Below, one piece after another: positions 53,248 to 63,004 of a stretch of 64,000 nucleotides of DNA; the stretch's first letter is position 1, and every line of letters starts with the position of its first letter. The DNA is taken from NCBI RefSeq assembly GCF_019219025.1, contig NZ_JAHUWN010000001.1:310001-374000 (forward strand). Reading direction: 5' to 3'. Source of the stretch: Bacillus sp. sid0103 (GTDB lineage: Bacteria; Bacillota; Bacilli; Bacillales_B; DSM-18226). The notes below the pieces were generated by a model. The model was not told the DNA's origin. It saw nothing but the letters and a program-made list of their open reading frames with translations, and searched no databases. Made by a program: the position numbers and the translations under genes.

Positions 53248-53706
53248 TTAATTTTTTACTTTTGCCTGAAATTCTTCTAACTTGGAAGAAATGACTAACG
53301 CTACCTCTTCATCCGATTTTTGGAGGGCTTTTTTAAAAAGGGAATTGGCTATAGAGCCCATCGGTCCGGATGCATTAATTTCAAGAAAGCCTGTCACACG
53401 AGTTTTATTTCTATTTAATGCTTTTGCCTCAAAATATCCTTCACCTAAATACTTTTCATTGGAACGCTTTAATTCAAATGTTACTCTTGATGGTTCATTC
53501 CACTCTTTAAAAGTAATCAATAAACTTACTCTTTTTTTCATAACGCCGAGGTCACTCTTAAATTCCCAGGAGATTTGATGATCATTTATTTTTTCATGTT
53601 GAATATATCCGGGTACAAGTGGTGCCCAATTATTTTCATCTCGAATAAAGTCCCAAATCACTTCAATCGGGATATCTAACTCTAGATGTTGTAAATCACT
53701 TAGCAT
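53248..53706 (-). CDS. SRPBCC-fold (CoxG-like) protein
   Basis: 152-aa START/polyketide-cyclase-fold protein. Features include DIPIEVIWDFIRDENNWAPLVPGY, SWEFKSDLGVMKKRVSLLITF, and C-terminal helix FKKALQKSDEEVALVISSKLEEF, the layout of CoxG/YndB-type lipid- or ligand-binding proteins. No catalytic residues. It stands alone. CoxG in carbon-monoxide oxidisers anchors CO dehydrogenase, but no cox genes are here. Confidence 0.75.
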   Translation of the reverse strand: MLSDLQHLELDIPIEVIWDFIRDENNWAPLVPGYIQHEKINDHQISWEFKSDLGVMKKRVSLLITFKEWNEPSRVTFELKRSNEKYLGEGYFEAKALNRNKTRVTGFLEINASGPMGSIANSLFKKALQKSDEEVALVISSKLEEFQAKVKN

Positions 53707-53731
53707 TTTATCCCTCTTTCTCCTTCAAAGT

Positions 53732-53764
53732 AAAAGACCTTCATGTGCAGAAGGTCCTTTTAAA
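53732..53764 (-). terminator. Terminator of the aminotransferase gene
   Basis: Stem GACCTTC / GAAGGTC extended by A/T pairs around a single bulged C, loop ATGTGCA. Confidence 0.7.
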
Positions 53765-53844
53765 AAATATATGTAGTATTTTATTTTTCTAGAAGAGTCA
53801 GGAAGCAGTTTACCAAAAAAATCCCGACAAGAATGTGTTTACCT

Positions 53845-55029
53845 TTACATTATTTTTCCTGAGTATTCTATTAAAAATTTATGAATTCGTTCTGCCGCCT
53901 GGGAAAGTCGTTCTGGCGGTTGAACCAAGGCGATCCGAACATATCCCTCACCAAGCTCTCCAAAGGCGTCACCTGGAATGACTGCAACTCCAGCTTGGTC
54001 AATCAATGCAAAGGCAAACTCACGGGATTTCCAGCCTGCAGGAATTCTTGCCCAGACAAACATGGTTGCAGGAGACTTTGCCACTTGCCAACCGCTTTTT
54101 TCAAGTCCAGCAATCAACACATCGCAGCGGTACTCATATTCTTTAACTTGTGTTTGAAGGAAGGTGGAATCCGAAGTTAACGCCCTCACTGCTGCTTTTT
54201 GAATCGGATAAAAGACTCCATAATCAATATGTGATTTAAATGAAGCTAAGATATTAATCGCTTGTTCATTACCAACGACATAACCAATCCGGCAGCCTGC
54301 CATATTAAAGGTTTTTGAAAGCGAATTAAATTCAATTCCGACCTCCTTCGCACCAGGGACCGACATGAAACTAATTTGTGGATTTCCATCGAAAATCAAC
54401 TCAGAATACGCAAAATCATGAACAACCAAAATATCATGACTTTTTGCAAAGTCCACAACCTTCTCAAAAAAAACTTCATCCGCTAAAGCCGTGACCGGAT
54501 TCCCAGGATAACTGATAATCATCAACTTCGTTTTTTCTAAAATGTCAACCGGAATTTCATCCAGCATTGGTTGAAACTTGTTTTCTGCTAACAACGGCAT
54601 TGGATAGATAACTCCACCTGCGATGCTTACGCTTGCCTCATAAATTGGGTACCCAGGATCTGGTATCAACACATAGTCACCTGGATTAATGAGTGCCGTA
54701 GCCAAATGGGCTAGACCATCTTGTGACCCCATCAACTGCAATACCTCGGACCTTGGATTAAGGTCAACCGTATATCTTTGCTTATAAAAATAACTTACTG
54801 CATCATTAAATTCAGGTATCCCAGTCAGTGTATAACCATATTTACTTAAGTCACTGGCATACTCAATCAATGTTTCTACAACAAATGGAGGCGGTGGAAA
54901 ATCTGGACTTCCAACACTTAAATCAATAACATCTTTCCCCGCTTTAATGGCCTCATGTTTGCGATTAGCTACCTCTTGGAATATACTTGCCGACATTTTT
55001 TTTACTTTTTCTGAAGCAACGAGATTCAT
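53845..55029 (-). CDS. PLP-dependent class I aminotransferase (DapL/MtnE-like)
   Basis: 394-aa fold-type I aminotransferase. The PLP lysine is in NSLSKTFNMAGCRIGY; YPGNPVTALAD replaces the usual YPNNPTGA loop. It resembles LL-diaminopimelate aminotransferase and MtnE of this window (shared DLSVGSPDFPPPP start style and GELGEGYVRIAL end), but the altered NPTG loop and Cys in MAGC suggest a different substrate. ATG 55029 follows GAGGGG. Single gene. Confidence 0.85.
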   Translation of the reverse strand: MNLVASEKVKKMSASIFQEVANRKHEAIKAGKDVIDLSVGSPDFPPPPFVVETLIEYASDLSKYGYTLTGIPEFNDAVSYFYKQRYTVDLNPRSEVLQLMGSQDGLAHLATALINPGDYVLIPDPGYPIYEASVSIAGGVIYPMPLLAENKFQPMLDEIPVDILEKTKLMIISYPGNPVTALADEVFFEKVVDFAKSHDILVVHDFAYSELIFDGNPQISFMSVPGAKEVGIEFNSLSKTFNMAGCRIGYVVGNEQAINILASFKSHIDYGVFYPIQKAAVRALTSDSTFLQTQVKEYEYRCDVLIAGLEKSGWQVAKSPATMFVWARIPAGWKSREFAFALIDQAGVAVIPGDAFGELGEGYVRIALVQPPERLSQAAERIHKFLIEYSGKIM

Positions 55030-55160
55030 ATTTATCCCCTCAATCCTAAGAAAAATTTCAACTATTCAAAACATATGATAAATTATATCAGTCTCATGAA
55101 TTCAATTCTATATCCCTTTTATCCATTGATAATCTAAAATCGCTTAACGCTGTAACATTC

Positions 55161-56348
55161 TTAAGTTAATGTCGGTACATTGACCTTTTTTAAATGTGTT
55201 AAGGTACAAAAGCTGGCAAGAATGATGACGGCAAATAATAGGAATATATTAAATACCCCCACTTTAGATATGAGAATACCTGTTGTTAGAGCAGAAGTGA
55301 TCTTAACAATAGATGCTAGAATTGTTCGAAGGCCAACTACTCGACCTATATATTCTTTTGTTGTATTAAGTTGTATGAGTGTTTGAGTAATAATTAGGTG
55401 GGACATCGTAAACAATCCAAGCATGAAAATTAACAGGACGGCAGTCGTTTCAAATTGGTTTACATATAAGAAAATCGATGCTACACACATTCCAGTCATT
55501 GTCATAATGATTGTTTTTTGTTTATATCTTTTCAAAAAGAAGGTGACCATCACTCCAGCAAGAATCCCTCCTACTGCGAACGAAATATCAAACAAGGAAT
55601 AAAGGCCGCTTCCGCCTTTAAACTGTTTAGCGAGTGGTACCATAATCGTTGTTGTCATTTGAATACTAATGCTGTTTAAGATCGATAAGAATAACAGATA
55701 TTTCAGTCCGCTCCTATTTTTAATAAATTCCCAACCTAATCGGAGTTCTAAAACATATTTTATCTGGATCTGTTTAACCTGTTTACGATTACATGGCTTA
55801 ACAACATAATATAGAGCAGCGGCTAGAAAAAAGGTTAACGAATTAATTAAAAAACTCAACGCTATTGAAAACTGGATTAAGAAAACACCGGATATGGCTG
55901 AACCTACAATAAGTGCCCCTTCATTTAGTGAGGATGATTTAGAAATGACAAACGGTATGTCTTGGTCAGTGAAGGATTCCTTAATAAAGGATTGTTCTGC
56001 TGGTTTATAGACTGTATAACAAACAGCTAATAAGAATTGTAGAAAATAAACAATCAGCGGAGATTCAATCTCAAGAAAGATCAGCATTGACATGGTTAGT
56101 ACGATAATGAAACGTAAGAAATCTGTCGTTAAAACAATAGATTTCGAATCGTGGTGGTCAACATACACTGAAATAAATGGTGTTAACAAAATACTTGGCA
56201 GATAATAAATCGCAATCATAAAACCAATGGAGAGTGCTTCCCCTGTCAAATGGTAAATGTACCACATGATCGTGATTTGCTGAATCCCATCCCCAAAATT
56301 ACTAATCATTGAGCCGAATAAATATGGCAATTTATTATTTCTCTTCAT
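55161..56348 (-). CDS. MFS transporter (MFS_3/EntS-like)
   Basis: 395-aa major facilitator with about 10-12 membrane segments. The N-terminus FGSMISNFGDGIQQITIMWYIYHLTGEALSIGF and VYVDHHDSKSIVLTTDFLRF are typical of the EntS-like MFS_3 group, exporters of siderophores or macrolides. ATG 56348 follows GGAGGGG. No neighbouring biosynthetic gene indicates a substrate. Confidence 0.82.
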   Translation of the reverse strand: MKRNNKLPYLFGSMISNFGDGIQQITIMWYIYHLTGEALSIGFMIAIYYLPSILLTPFISVYVDHHDSKSIVLTTDFLRFIIVLTMSMLIFLEIESPLIVYFLQFLLAVCYTVYKPAEQSFIKESFTDQDIPFVISKSSSLNEGALIVGSAISGVFLIQFSIALSFLINSLTFFLAAALYYVVKPCNRKQVKQIQIKYVLELRLGWEFIKNRSGLKYLLFLSILNSISIQMTTTIMVPLAKQFKGGSGLYSLFDISFAVGGILAGVMVTFFLKRYKQKTIIMTMTGMCVASIFLYVNQFETTAVLLIFMLGLFTMSHLIITQTLIQLNTTKEYIGRVVGLRTILASIVKITSALTTGILISKVGVFNIFLLFAVIILASFCTLTHLKKVNVPTLT

Positions 56349-56438
56349 AGAAACCCCTCCTTTTGCCTGCCCTCCTTATTTTATATCCGTTGTGTATCTA
56401 CGAAAATGTCAAAATCTTAATGGTTTATGATAAGAATA

Positions 56439-56510
56439 GCTTATAAAATAATATTTGCCTGGTGATTTTCGCTCCAGGCTAAAGTATCAACAATAACCTT
56501 TAACACAGAC
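56439..56510. mobile_element. Remnant of the MITE-like repeat
   Basis: Contains TTGCCTGGTGATTTTCGCTCC, like the left arm of the full copies, joined to ATCAACAATAACCTTTAACACAG, like the right end of the 13123 copy (ATCAATAATAACCTTTAACATAG on the minus strand). The interior is missing and the left terminus is decayed; no target duplication is visible. Confidence 0.55.
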
Positions 56511-56513
56511 AAA

Positions 56514-56546
56514 AAAATAGAAGATGCACAGGGCATCTTCTATTTT
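56514..56546 (-). terminator. Terminator of ycnJI
   Basis: Stem AAAATAGAAGATGC / GCATCTTCTATTTT with a short loop and a T-run on the minus strand. Confidence 0.9.
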
Positions 56547-56549
56547 AGG

Positions 56550-57215
56550 TTATTTTTTTCGAATCGCGATGATGAGTGCAGCAAATGAAAGCAACGCAGC
56601 TAATCCCGATAAAACTAGTGATAAAGAATTGGATGTTTCTGCTTTCTTTTCTGTCATTTCTGATTGTGTTTTTTCAGTATTTTTTGTCTGAGTCTTATCA
56701 TTATGTTCTGCCTTTTCGCTGCCATGGTGATCAGTAGTGGTAGCTGTTACAATATCGGTAATAGAATGCGGAGAGTCTGACCCTTCCGCCCCGGTCCACT
56801 CGACAATACTGCCATCCTTATAATATTGAAAGGCATCCCATGCAACTTTTGCTGCCTTTTTCGGGTTTTTTGCCACAAATACAAATTGTTGAAATTGTCC
56901 GCTTTGGATCCCTTCCCCGGTTGCTTCAAAGGTGAATGTTTTTACTTTACCACTCTCATCCTTTTCAGATGAATACGTCCAGCCCGGAACAGGCTGGTAG
57001 GACATAATTTCTACACCTGCTGGTGCTTTAACCGTTACTTTCGTGGTAGCTACATCTTTTTCAACTGGCACCTTTAAGGTATAGGTTTCCCATGCACCCG
57101 TTGAAGATGTTTTTGGCATTACTGTAACATGGGCACTTGCCATGCTTGCAAAGAAAAATAAGCTGATTACTGCTGGAATAAATATTTTTGAAATCCTGCT
57201 AATCACTTTTTTCAT
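56550..57215 (-). CDS. ycnI: YcnI, DUF1775 copper-associated surface protein
   Basis: 221-aa exported protein: a signal peptide (1-28), mature N-terminal HVTVMPKTSSTGAWETYTL (the His is the likely copper ligand, with a conserved Trp later in VPGWTYSS), the DUF1775 domain to about 145, then a hydrophilic H/K/T/E-rich linker and a C-terminal membrane helix (LSLVLSGLAALLSFAALIIAI). It follows ycnJ by 19 bp. Known YcnI binds Cu(II) through a mono-histidine brace. ATG 57215 follows GAGGAGAG. Confidence 0.92.
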   Translation of the reverse strand: MKKVISRISKIFIPAVISLFFFASMASAHVTVMPKTSSTGAWETYTLKVPVEKDVATTKVTVKAPAGVEIMSYQPVPGWTYSSEKDESGKVKTFTFEATGEGIQSGQFQQFVFVAKNPKKAAKVAWDAFQYYKDGSIVEWTGAEGSDSPHSITDIVTATTTDHHGSEKAEHNDKTQTKNTEKTQSEMTEKKAETSNSLSLVLSGLAALLSFAALIIAIRKK

Positions 57216-57234
57216 TGGTAACTCTCCTCATTTG

Positions 57235-58890
57235 TTATTGACTTCCTACTAAAACATTGAAGTCAGAATCGATACTTTCTAATGCTTTTGTTAGTGCATG
57301 TACATGTACGTTCCAGTTGCCAGCCATGCTGAAATGCAAACCCTTCACTGTGTACTTGCCATCAGCTGTTTTTGTTAAACTAACCGTTTCTTTTCCCATG
57401 TCCATTTCAAGCATGGCGAAAGTTAAATGTAATTGTTCAATATCTTTGATAGGCTTACCTGATTTATCTTTTAGCGTGACTTCAAATAAATTCACTCCAA
57501 TGATATTGGGAGTTGCTCTTAGTGTAACTTGCACACCTTGATTCACTATTTTGGTTTCTTTAAATGGTCCCGGCGATTGGATAGCTGTTGGTAGATTGGT
57601 TAACACAACAGAAAGAATTAAGATCATCAGACCAATCAATAGTTCACCCTTTAAGGTTGCCCCAAGTCCCTTAGCGGTTCCCTTCTTTCCTTTCAAAAAA
57701 TTCACAGCTGCAAGCAGTATCATCAGCACAAACAAGCAAATTTTATAAATTAATACCTGTCCATAGTTCGTTTGGACAAGCGCTGAAAGGTTTGGAATAT
57801 ATAAAAGACTGCCATATATTCCTGTAAAGGTTAACAGCAGGACGAGAATGCATCCCCATTTCGAGAAACTTTTTATCATTGTTAAATAATCTTGGTTGTT
57901 TTCCGAGTTATTCCGTATTGAAAGTAATCCGACAAAACCAATTAAACTGCCTATCCATATCGATCCCGCAAATAAATGGAGAAAATCCATTGCAATCGAC
58001 ATCAGGTTATTTGTTTGTGATGCAGCATGACTAGTCAATGCCTTTGTCAACAACAAACTGCTTCCTAGTAAAAAGCAAGCCCACCAAATGATTCGCTTCA
58101 TTCTTTCTGACCTAACCATGAATAAGGTAAGTAGTGCAAGCGTTAATAGGATAGCAATTTGCATGAGCCAAGTACGACCAAAACTCGTGTTGGTTAAGAT
58201 ATTTTCAAATAATTGAAAGCTAAACACTTCACTCCACGAGAATCCAGATTCAATCGTGGCTTGTAATGGCAGACTTAACAGGATACTAAAGAATAACAGT
58301 ATTAAACTTGCGCTTACCAGTTTGACTAACTTTTTGTCGATAGAGGCAAATTCCCTTATCCGTTTTGGCATAACTACCATATAAAAAAAGAGCAGCCCAA
58401 CATAGCATGCATTACTAATATATTGAAGCCAACGAATGACAATCAAGTCTGCTTTGGGAATGTATCCACTTGTTTCCTTATGTAAAGAAGTTGAACCTAC
58501 ACCTTCATCACCAATTTGAAAAGGAATAACACCTTCAACAGGATGCCCATCACTTGAAACTACCTTCCATTTTATTCGGTAGGATCCATTTGGAAGGTTC
58601 TTTTGTAATCCGCTCTTTAGGATCGATGGCTGTTTTGGATCAATCCGCCCATTGTTTTGATCCACTCGTTTTCCATTTGAATCAAACACCTTGATCGAGT
58701 TAAAAGCTGGCTGTATGGATTCATCAAATCTTATCATTACTTCGGCAGGCGTCTTTTTTACTGTTTCATTTTCTAATGGAGTAGATTTTTTAATATAAGC
58801 GTGCGCCGAAGAAATGGACGGAAATAGAAATAGAAATAGAAACAGGGATAGGATCACTAGTAATGTACTGACTTTCTTTTTTGTTTGCAT
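57235..58890 (-). CDS. ycnJ: YcnJ, CopC-CopD fusion copper uptake protein
   Basis: 551-aa membrane protein. A signal peptide (1-30) precedes a CopC-type cupredoxin-like domain (HAYIKKSTPLENETVKKTPA; SDGHPVEGVIPF, both copper-ligand His regions), about eight membrane segments of the CopD domain (about 150-410) and a C-terminal YtkA-like beta domain (about 420-545). B. subtilis YcnJ imports copper under copper limitation. The repressor gene ycnK that precedes it there is absent here. ATG 58890 follows AGGGGAG. Confidence 0.92.
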   Translation of the reverse strand: MQTKKKVSTLLVILSLFLFLFLFPSISSAHAYIKKSTPLENETVKKTPAEVMIRFDESIQPAFNSIKVFDSNGKRVDQNNGRIDPKQPSILKSGLQKNLPNGSYRIKWKVVSSDGHPVEGVIPFQIGDEGVGSTSLHKETSGYIPKADLIVIRWLQYISNACYVGLLFFYMVVMPKRIREFASIDKKLVKLVSASLILLFFSILLSLPLQATIESGFSWSEVFSFQLFENILTNTSFGRTWLMQIAILLTLALLTLFMVRSERMKRIIWWACFLLGSSLLLTKALTSHAASQTNNLMSIAMDFLHLFAGSIWIGSLIGFVGLLSIRNNSENNQDYLTMIKSFSKWGCILVLLLTFTGIYGSLLYIPNLSALVQTNYGQVLIYKICLFVLMILLAAVNFLKGKKGTAKGLGATLKGELLIGLMILILSVVLTNLPTAIQSPGPFKETKIVNQGVQVTLRATPNIIGVNLFEVTLKDKSGKPIKDIEQLHLTFAMLEMDMGKETVSLTKTADGKYTVKGLHFSMAGNWNVHVHALTKALESIDSDFNVLVGSQ

Positions 58891-59158
58891 CTTCCACTCC
58901 CCTTATCACTTAGAAACGTTAAGGCAGTTCCTCCATTACCATTAAGTCGCAATTACGTTTCCACTGTCGATACTATAATAATGGTAAATAAAAACGATAA
59001 CAATATCTTATCGGACAAACTTGTGAATAAATGTTGAACTTTCACATTAGTTGGTGAAAATTATCACTCAAATTTATCATTTCTGCTAATAATTTTTTAA
59101 AACAATAAGCCACTATTATCTAGTGGCTCACCAAGTAATTCAATTTATTCTTTTGTTG

Positions 59159-59929
59159 TCAGTACCCAACCTCGTCAAGGACATCACGGAATACATCATC
59201 CAAAATAGAGGTCATATCCTCTCTGGAGACTTTAAGAGCTTTCGTGTATTCTTCAAGCCGATTGATTTCTGTTTCTAAATAATCATTGATGGCAGTAACC
59301 TTTGGCTCAAGGTTTAGCTCATCACCACTTATCTTCCTCTCTAACAAGGTAAGGATTTCTTCCTTTAGCGGCCCCTCCTCAAGAAGTTCCTCTACTAGTG
59401 TTTGAAATTCAATCGGCGGGACGGTATTGTATCTTTCTATCCATAGACAAGCTAATACTGGCCTGAGGACGTAAAAGTACTTTTTAATTTTCACATGATC
59501 ACCGCGAAGGTAATCGCGAAAATTTCCTTTTGCCATATTTAAGTAATGAAAAAGTGCGGATTGTGGCAAAAACACTTCATTTTGTATTGCTTTCATTTTA
59601 TCTACTAAGGAAAAGGCTTGATAATAAACAATTCCCGAATGGAGCCACTCCATCAGCGGTGGATTGGATTTGCGAAATAACCTAAGAGCTTTTCGTAATT
59701 CCCAGCCATTTATATCTAAGAGATCATTAATGGGAATTTCAATCACCTCTCGTTTTTGGTCAATGCTCAAATACCAATCCTTTTTATGGACATAAATAAA
59801 CCGGACATCATAATCACTGTCTTTGGAAGGAAAACCCCATGCTCTGCTGCCAGACTCAACTGCAAGACATATTTTTACCTCATATTGTTCTTCAATTTTT
59901 TTGAGTTCAGTTAGAATTTTTTCTTTCAA
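59159..59929 (-). CDS. YcgL/RlaP-type nucleotidyltransferase
   Basis: 256-aa predicted nucleotidyltransferase of the Pol-beta superfamily: VESGSRAWGFPSKDSDYDVRFIYVH near 24-48 carries the GS and DxD-like catalytic residues. The rest is helical and typical of the RlaP/YcgL group linked by comparative genomics to RNA repair. Start TTG 59929 follows AAGGAG within the end of pabC, 2 bases after its stop, so it is the last gene of the pab operon. No ligase or other repair gene is nearby. Confidence 0.82.
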   Translation of the reverse strand: MKEKILTELKKIEEQYEVKICLAVESGSRAWGFPSKDSDYDVRFIYVHKKDWYLSIDQKREVIEIPINDLLDINGWELRKALRLFRKSNPPLMEWLHSGIVYYQAFSLVDKMKAIQNEVFLPQSALFHYLNMAKGNFRDYLRGDHVKIKKYFYVLRPVLACLWIERYNTVPPIEFQTLVEELLEEGPLKEEILTLLERKISGDELNLEPKVTAINDYLETEINRLEEYTKALKVSREDMTSILDDVFRDVLDEVGY

Positions 59930-59931
59930 GG

Positions 59932-60801
59932 TTATTCACTCCTTAAACCCTGCCTTGACCAAAGCCGTGTACAATTGTAGCGATATTCACGATGTAAGTG
60001 TTGAGCTACTTGTCCACGCTTACCAGGCAGTAGTTTACCCTCAAAGATAGTAATAGGTACGATTTCTTGTATTGAATTGGTAACAAACATCTCATCGGCA
60101 TCAAGGGCATGATCGATTGTATAGAGCCCCTCTTCTACTCTCAGATGATTTTTATTTGCCAATTCGATGATAAATTGACGTGTAATGCCATTTAATATCC
60201 CAGTATGGACAGAAGGAGTATACAAGACACTTCCTTTTACCCAAAAGATATTTGAAACAATCCCTTCTGCTAAATATCCTTCCTCATTTAGAAAAATCCC
60301 TTCTATATTAGCAGCATTTCCGATTTCTCTTTTTGCCAGGATATTATTCAGATAATGATGTGACTTAAGACGTTCACTTCCTTCGGGACTGTTTCGCCTT
60401 ATCTCCAATAATACTGCCTTTTTTTCAGTTAATTCCCCAGCCTGAGGCAATGGTTTAGGTAAAAAAAGAATGGTTGGTTCAGTATATGGCTCCACTTGCA
60501 ACCCAATTTCCCCTATGCCTGCCGAGACATTTAACCGTAGATAAGCATTGGTCAACCTGTTTAATTTCAATAATTCTTGAAGAATATTATTGGTTTCTTC
60601 CCGCCAAAAACGATATTGGATATTTAACGCCTCTAACCCTTGATTCAGACGATCTAAATGGTCATCTAGTAAGAATGCATGCCCGTCATACACTCGGAAT
60701 GTTTCAAATAACCCCAGTCCATATAAAAAACCATGATCAAACGGAGAAATCTTCGCCTCTTCTTTTGATAAAAATTGTCCATTTACATTGATAAACATCA
60801 T
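59932..60801 (-). CDS. pabC: 4-amino-4-deoxychorismate lyase PabC
   Basis: Fold-type IV PLP enzyme (289 aa) that eliminates pyruvate from aminodeoxychorismate to give p-aminobenzoate for folate. Seen: FDHGFLYGLGLFETFRVYDG near 22-41, the PLP lysine in LKSHHYLNNILAKRE (KSHHYLNN), and EEGYLAEGIVSNIFWV. Its ATG overlaps the pabA stop by one base (TAATG). Confidence 0.92.
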   Translation of the reverse strand: MMFINVNGQFLSKEEAKISPFDHGFLYGLGLFETFRVYDGHAFLLDDHLDRLNQGLEALNIQYRFWREETNNILQELLKLNRLTNAYLRLNVSAGIGEIGLQVEPYTEPTILFLPKPLPQAGELTEKKAVLLEIRRNSPEGSERLKSHHYLNNILAKREIGNAANIEGIFLNEEGYLAEGIVSNIFWVKGSVLYTPSVHTGILNGITRQFIIELANKNHLRVEEGLYTIDHALDADEMFVTNSIQEIVPITIFEGKLLPGKRGQVAQHLHREYRYNCTRLWSRQGLRSE

Positions 60802-61394
60802 TAATGACCCTTTTGAATGACAGGATTTTTATAGTATTGGACGAAGTTGCGCAAAAGCTCTTTTCCCGAAGTAGTCAATATAGATTCTGGGTGAAACTGT
60901 ACTCCTTCAATTGGTAAATCCTTATGACGAATGGCCATAATTTCACCTTCTTTTGTCCAGGCGGAAATCTCAAAGCATTCCGGCAATGTCTCTCGTTTGA
61001 CTATTAATGAATGGTATCTTGTAGCAGGAAACGGGTTTGGCAATCCTTGAAAAATGGTCTTCCCGTCATGATACATATCAGAGGTTTTCCCGTGCATGAG
61101 CCTTTCTGCTCGAATAACCTCGCCATTAAAAGCCTGGGCAATTGCTTGCTGACCAAGGCAGACACCAAATATCGGGACTTTCCCTGCAAATGCTCTAATC
61201 GCATCCAAGCTGATTCCTGCTTCATTTGGACTACATGGTCCTGGAGACACCATTAAGAATTCAGGCTGCAACGCTGAAATCTCAGCAATCGACGTCTGAT
61301 TATTGCGCTTGACCATTAATTCTTCTCCAAGTTCACCTAAGTATTGCACTAAGTTAAAGGTAAAAGAATCGTAGTTATCTATCATAAAGATCAT
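60801..61394 (-). CDS. pabA: PabA, glutamine amidotransferase of aminodeoxychorismate synthase
   Basis: 198-aa class I glutamine amidotransferase that feeds ammonia to PabB; in bacilli it also serves anthranilate synthase. Start [20 protein letters not shown] is characteristic, the catalytic Cys is in VCLGQQAIA near 79, and His/Glu are in [13 protein letters not shown] 61394 overlaps the pabB stop (ATGA), with GAGGAG upstream; the longer frame is inside pabB. Confidence 0.94.
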   Translation of the reverse strand: MIFMIDNYDSFTFNLVQYLGELGEELMVKRNNQTSIAEISALQPEFLMVSPGPCSPNEAGISLDAIRAFAGKVPIFGVCLGQQAIAQAFNGEVIRAERLMHGKTSDMYHDGKTIFQGLPNPFPATRYHSLIVKRETLPECFEISAWTKEGEIMAIRHKDLPIEGVQFHPESILTTSGKELLRNFVQYYKNPVIQKGH

Positions 61395-62791
61395 TGCACA
61401 TGCTCCTCTGCCATTTCTTTTGCTTTCCATAGTGCAGCTGCTTTTTTCATTGATTCTTTATACTCATGCTTTGGATTAGAATCAATAACGATACCTGCAC
61501 CTGCCTGCACATGGGCCATCCCATCTTTCACAAGCATGGTTCGGATGATAATGTTTAATTCTAAATCACCGCTAAAATCAATCCATCCTAGAGAACCGGT
61601 GTACACTCCACGTTGGACAGGCTCAAGTTCCTCTATTATTTCCATTGTTCGAACTTTAGGGGCACCTGTTATCGTTCCGCCTGGAAAAACAGCGTCAATG
61701 ATATCAAAACTTGATTTATCATCGGCCAGTTCTCCTCTAACATTAGAGACAATGTGCATGACATGAGAATATTTTTCAATGACCATAAATTCATTGACTT
61801 CAACCGTTCCATACTTACATACCCGTCCAAGGTCATTTCGTTCTAAATCCACCAGCATAACATGTTCGGCGCGCTCCTTTTCATTCTCGATTAATTCATT
61901 GGCAAGTGCGATATCTTCTTCGTGGTCCTTACCTCTTGAGCGAGTACCTGCGATTGGACGTGTACTTACTTCTAGGCCGTCTTTTTTCACGAGAAGTTCA
62001 GGAGACCCACTTACGAGTTGAAAATCTGCTGTATGTAGGTAACCCATATATGGTGAAGGATTTAAGGACCTTAATTGTTCATACACTTCTAATGCATCTA
62101 TTTCAATTGGTTTTGATTGGCGGACGGCAAGGTTAACCTGAAACACATCGCCTTGTCCAATATATTGTTGAATCTTGTTAACAGCCTGAATAAATTCCTT
62201 TTCAGTCATTGAAACTTCTAGCTCATTTGGGTTTATTTCTCTAGTCTTATTGGCTTTTATCGAAGGGATGTGTTGAAGCCATCTTTCTTCCCAAACGGAA
62301 AGCTTCTCCTCTATCCCTTGATCATTTTCAGCTAAGAACAAAAGCCATAAAACCTCTTCTTTGTGGTCATAGACGAACGATTCTTTCATAATTAAAAAAT
62401 AGATTTCCGGCATTTCTAAATCATCCAATGCTAAATCTGGAAGTGCTTCAATATATCGAGCATAATCATAGCTTATGTATCCAATTGCACCGCCTAGGAA
62501 ACTAGGAAGACCTTCTATTTTATCAACATGATATTGACTCATATATTCCTGCAATAGATGCAGTGGATTACCTTCTTGTCGCTCAGTACCGTTTTTGTTT
62601 TGAAATTCTATTATATTGTTCTTTCCTTTGATAATCGTCTCAGGCTGAAAGGCAGCAATGCTGTAACGCCCCCCACGACCGCTTTCCAGTAGTACATGAT
62701 GAGTACTATTTTCCGCTAATGCACGAAATTGACTGAAAAACCTTGAATAAGTAAAAGGAATTTTCTTACTGTATAAATGAAGCTGCTTCAA
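61391..62791 (-). CDS. pabB: PabB, aminodeoxychorismate synthase component I
   Basis: 466-aa chorismate-binding enzyme that aminates chorismate for p-aminobenzoate and folate. C-terminal catalytic motifs: [16 protein letters not shown] near 278 and [23 protein letters not shown] near 365; the PIAGT motif (not a TrpE-type variant) supports PabB. It is first in pabB-pabA-pabC-nucleotidyltransferase. sul, folB and folK, which follow pabC in B. subtilis, are absent. Confidence 0.93.
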   Translation of the reverse strand: MKQLHLYSKKIPFTYSRFFSQFRALAENSTHHVLLESGRGGRYSIAAFQPETIIKGKNNIIEFQNKNGTERQEGNPLHLLQEYMSQYHVDKIEGLPSFLGGAIGYISYDYARYIEALPDLALDDLEMPEIYFLIMKESFVYDHKEEVLWLLFLAENDQGIEEKLSVWEERWLQHIPSIKANKTREINPNELEVSMTEKEFIQAVNKIQQYIGQGDVFQVNLAVRQSKPIEIDALEVYEQLRSLNPSPYMGYLHTADFQLVSGSPELLVKKDGLEVSTRPIAGTRSRGKDHEEDIALANELIENEKERAEHVMLVDLERNDLGRVCKYGTVEVNEFMVIEKYSHVMHIVSNVRGELADDKSSFDIIDAVFPGGTITGAPKVRTMEIIEELEPVQRGVYTGSLGWIDFSGDLELNIIIRTMLVKDGMAHVQAGAGIVIDSNPKHEYKESMKKAAALWKAKEMAEEHVQ

Positions 62792-62836
62792 CTAATTCAC
62801 TCCTTAACTTTTCTCTTTTTTCATCATACTTGAAAA

Positions 62837-62876
62837 GGGTGTCAGGCACCACTCCATAATGTGGTGCCTGACACCC
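62837..62876. repeat. Perfect 16-bp-arm palindrome with GTGTCAGGCACC core
   Basis: GGGTGTCAGGCACCAC and its exact reverse complement with an 8-nt loop. The core GTGTCAGGCACC is, from memory, a common dispersed palindromic repeat of Bacillus intergenic regions. It could act as a weak terminator in either direction, but no clear T-run follows. Confidence 0.75.
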
Positions 62877-63004
62877 TAAAATTTTTCAACCGAAGACACT
62901 GCTGGAAATTTAATTTTTTCGATTATGAATAAAGGATTTATGAACTAGCTGTAGAAAAGGGTAATAAATTAGTAAATAATCGATTTTTTAAAGGGGGTTC
63001 ATTT

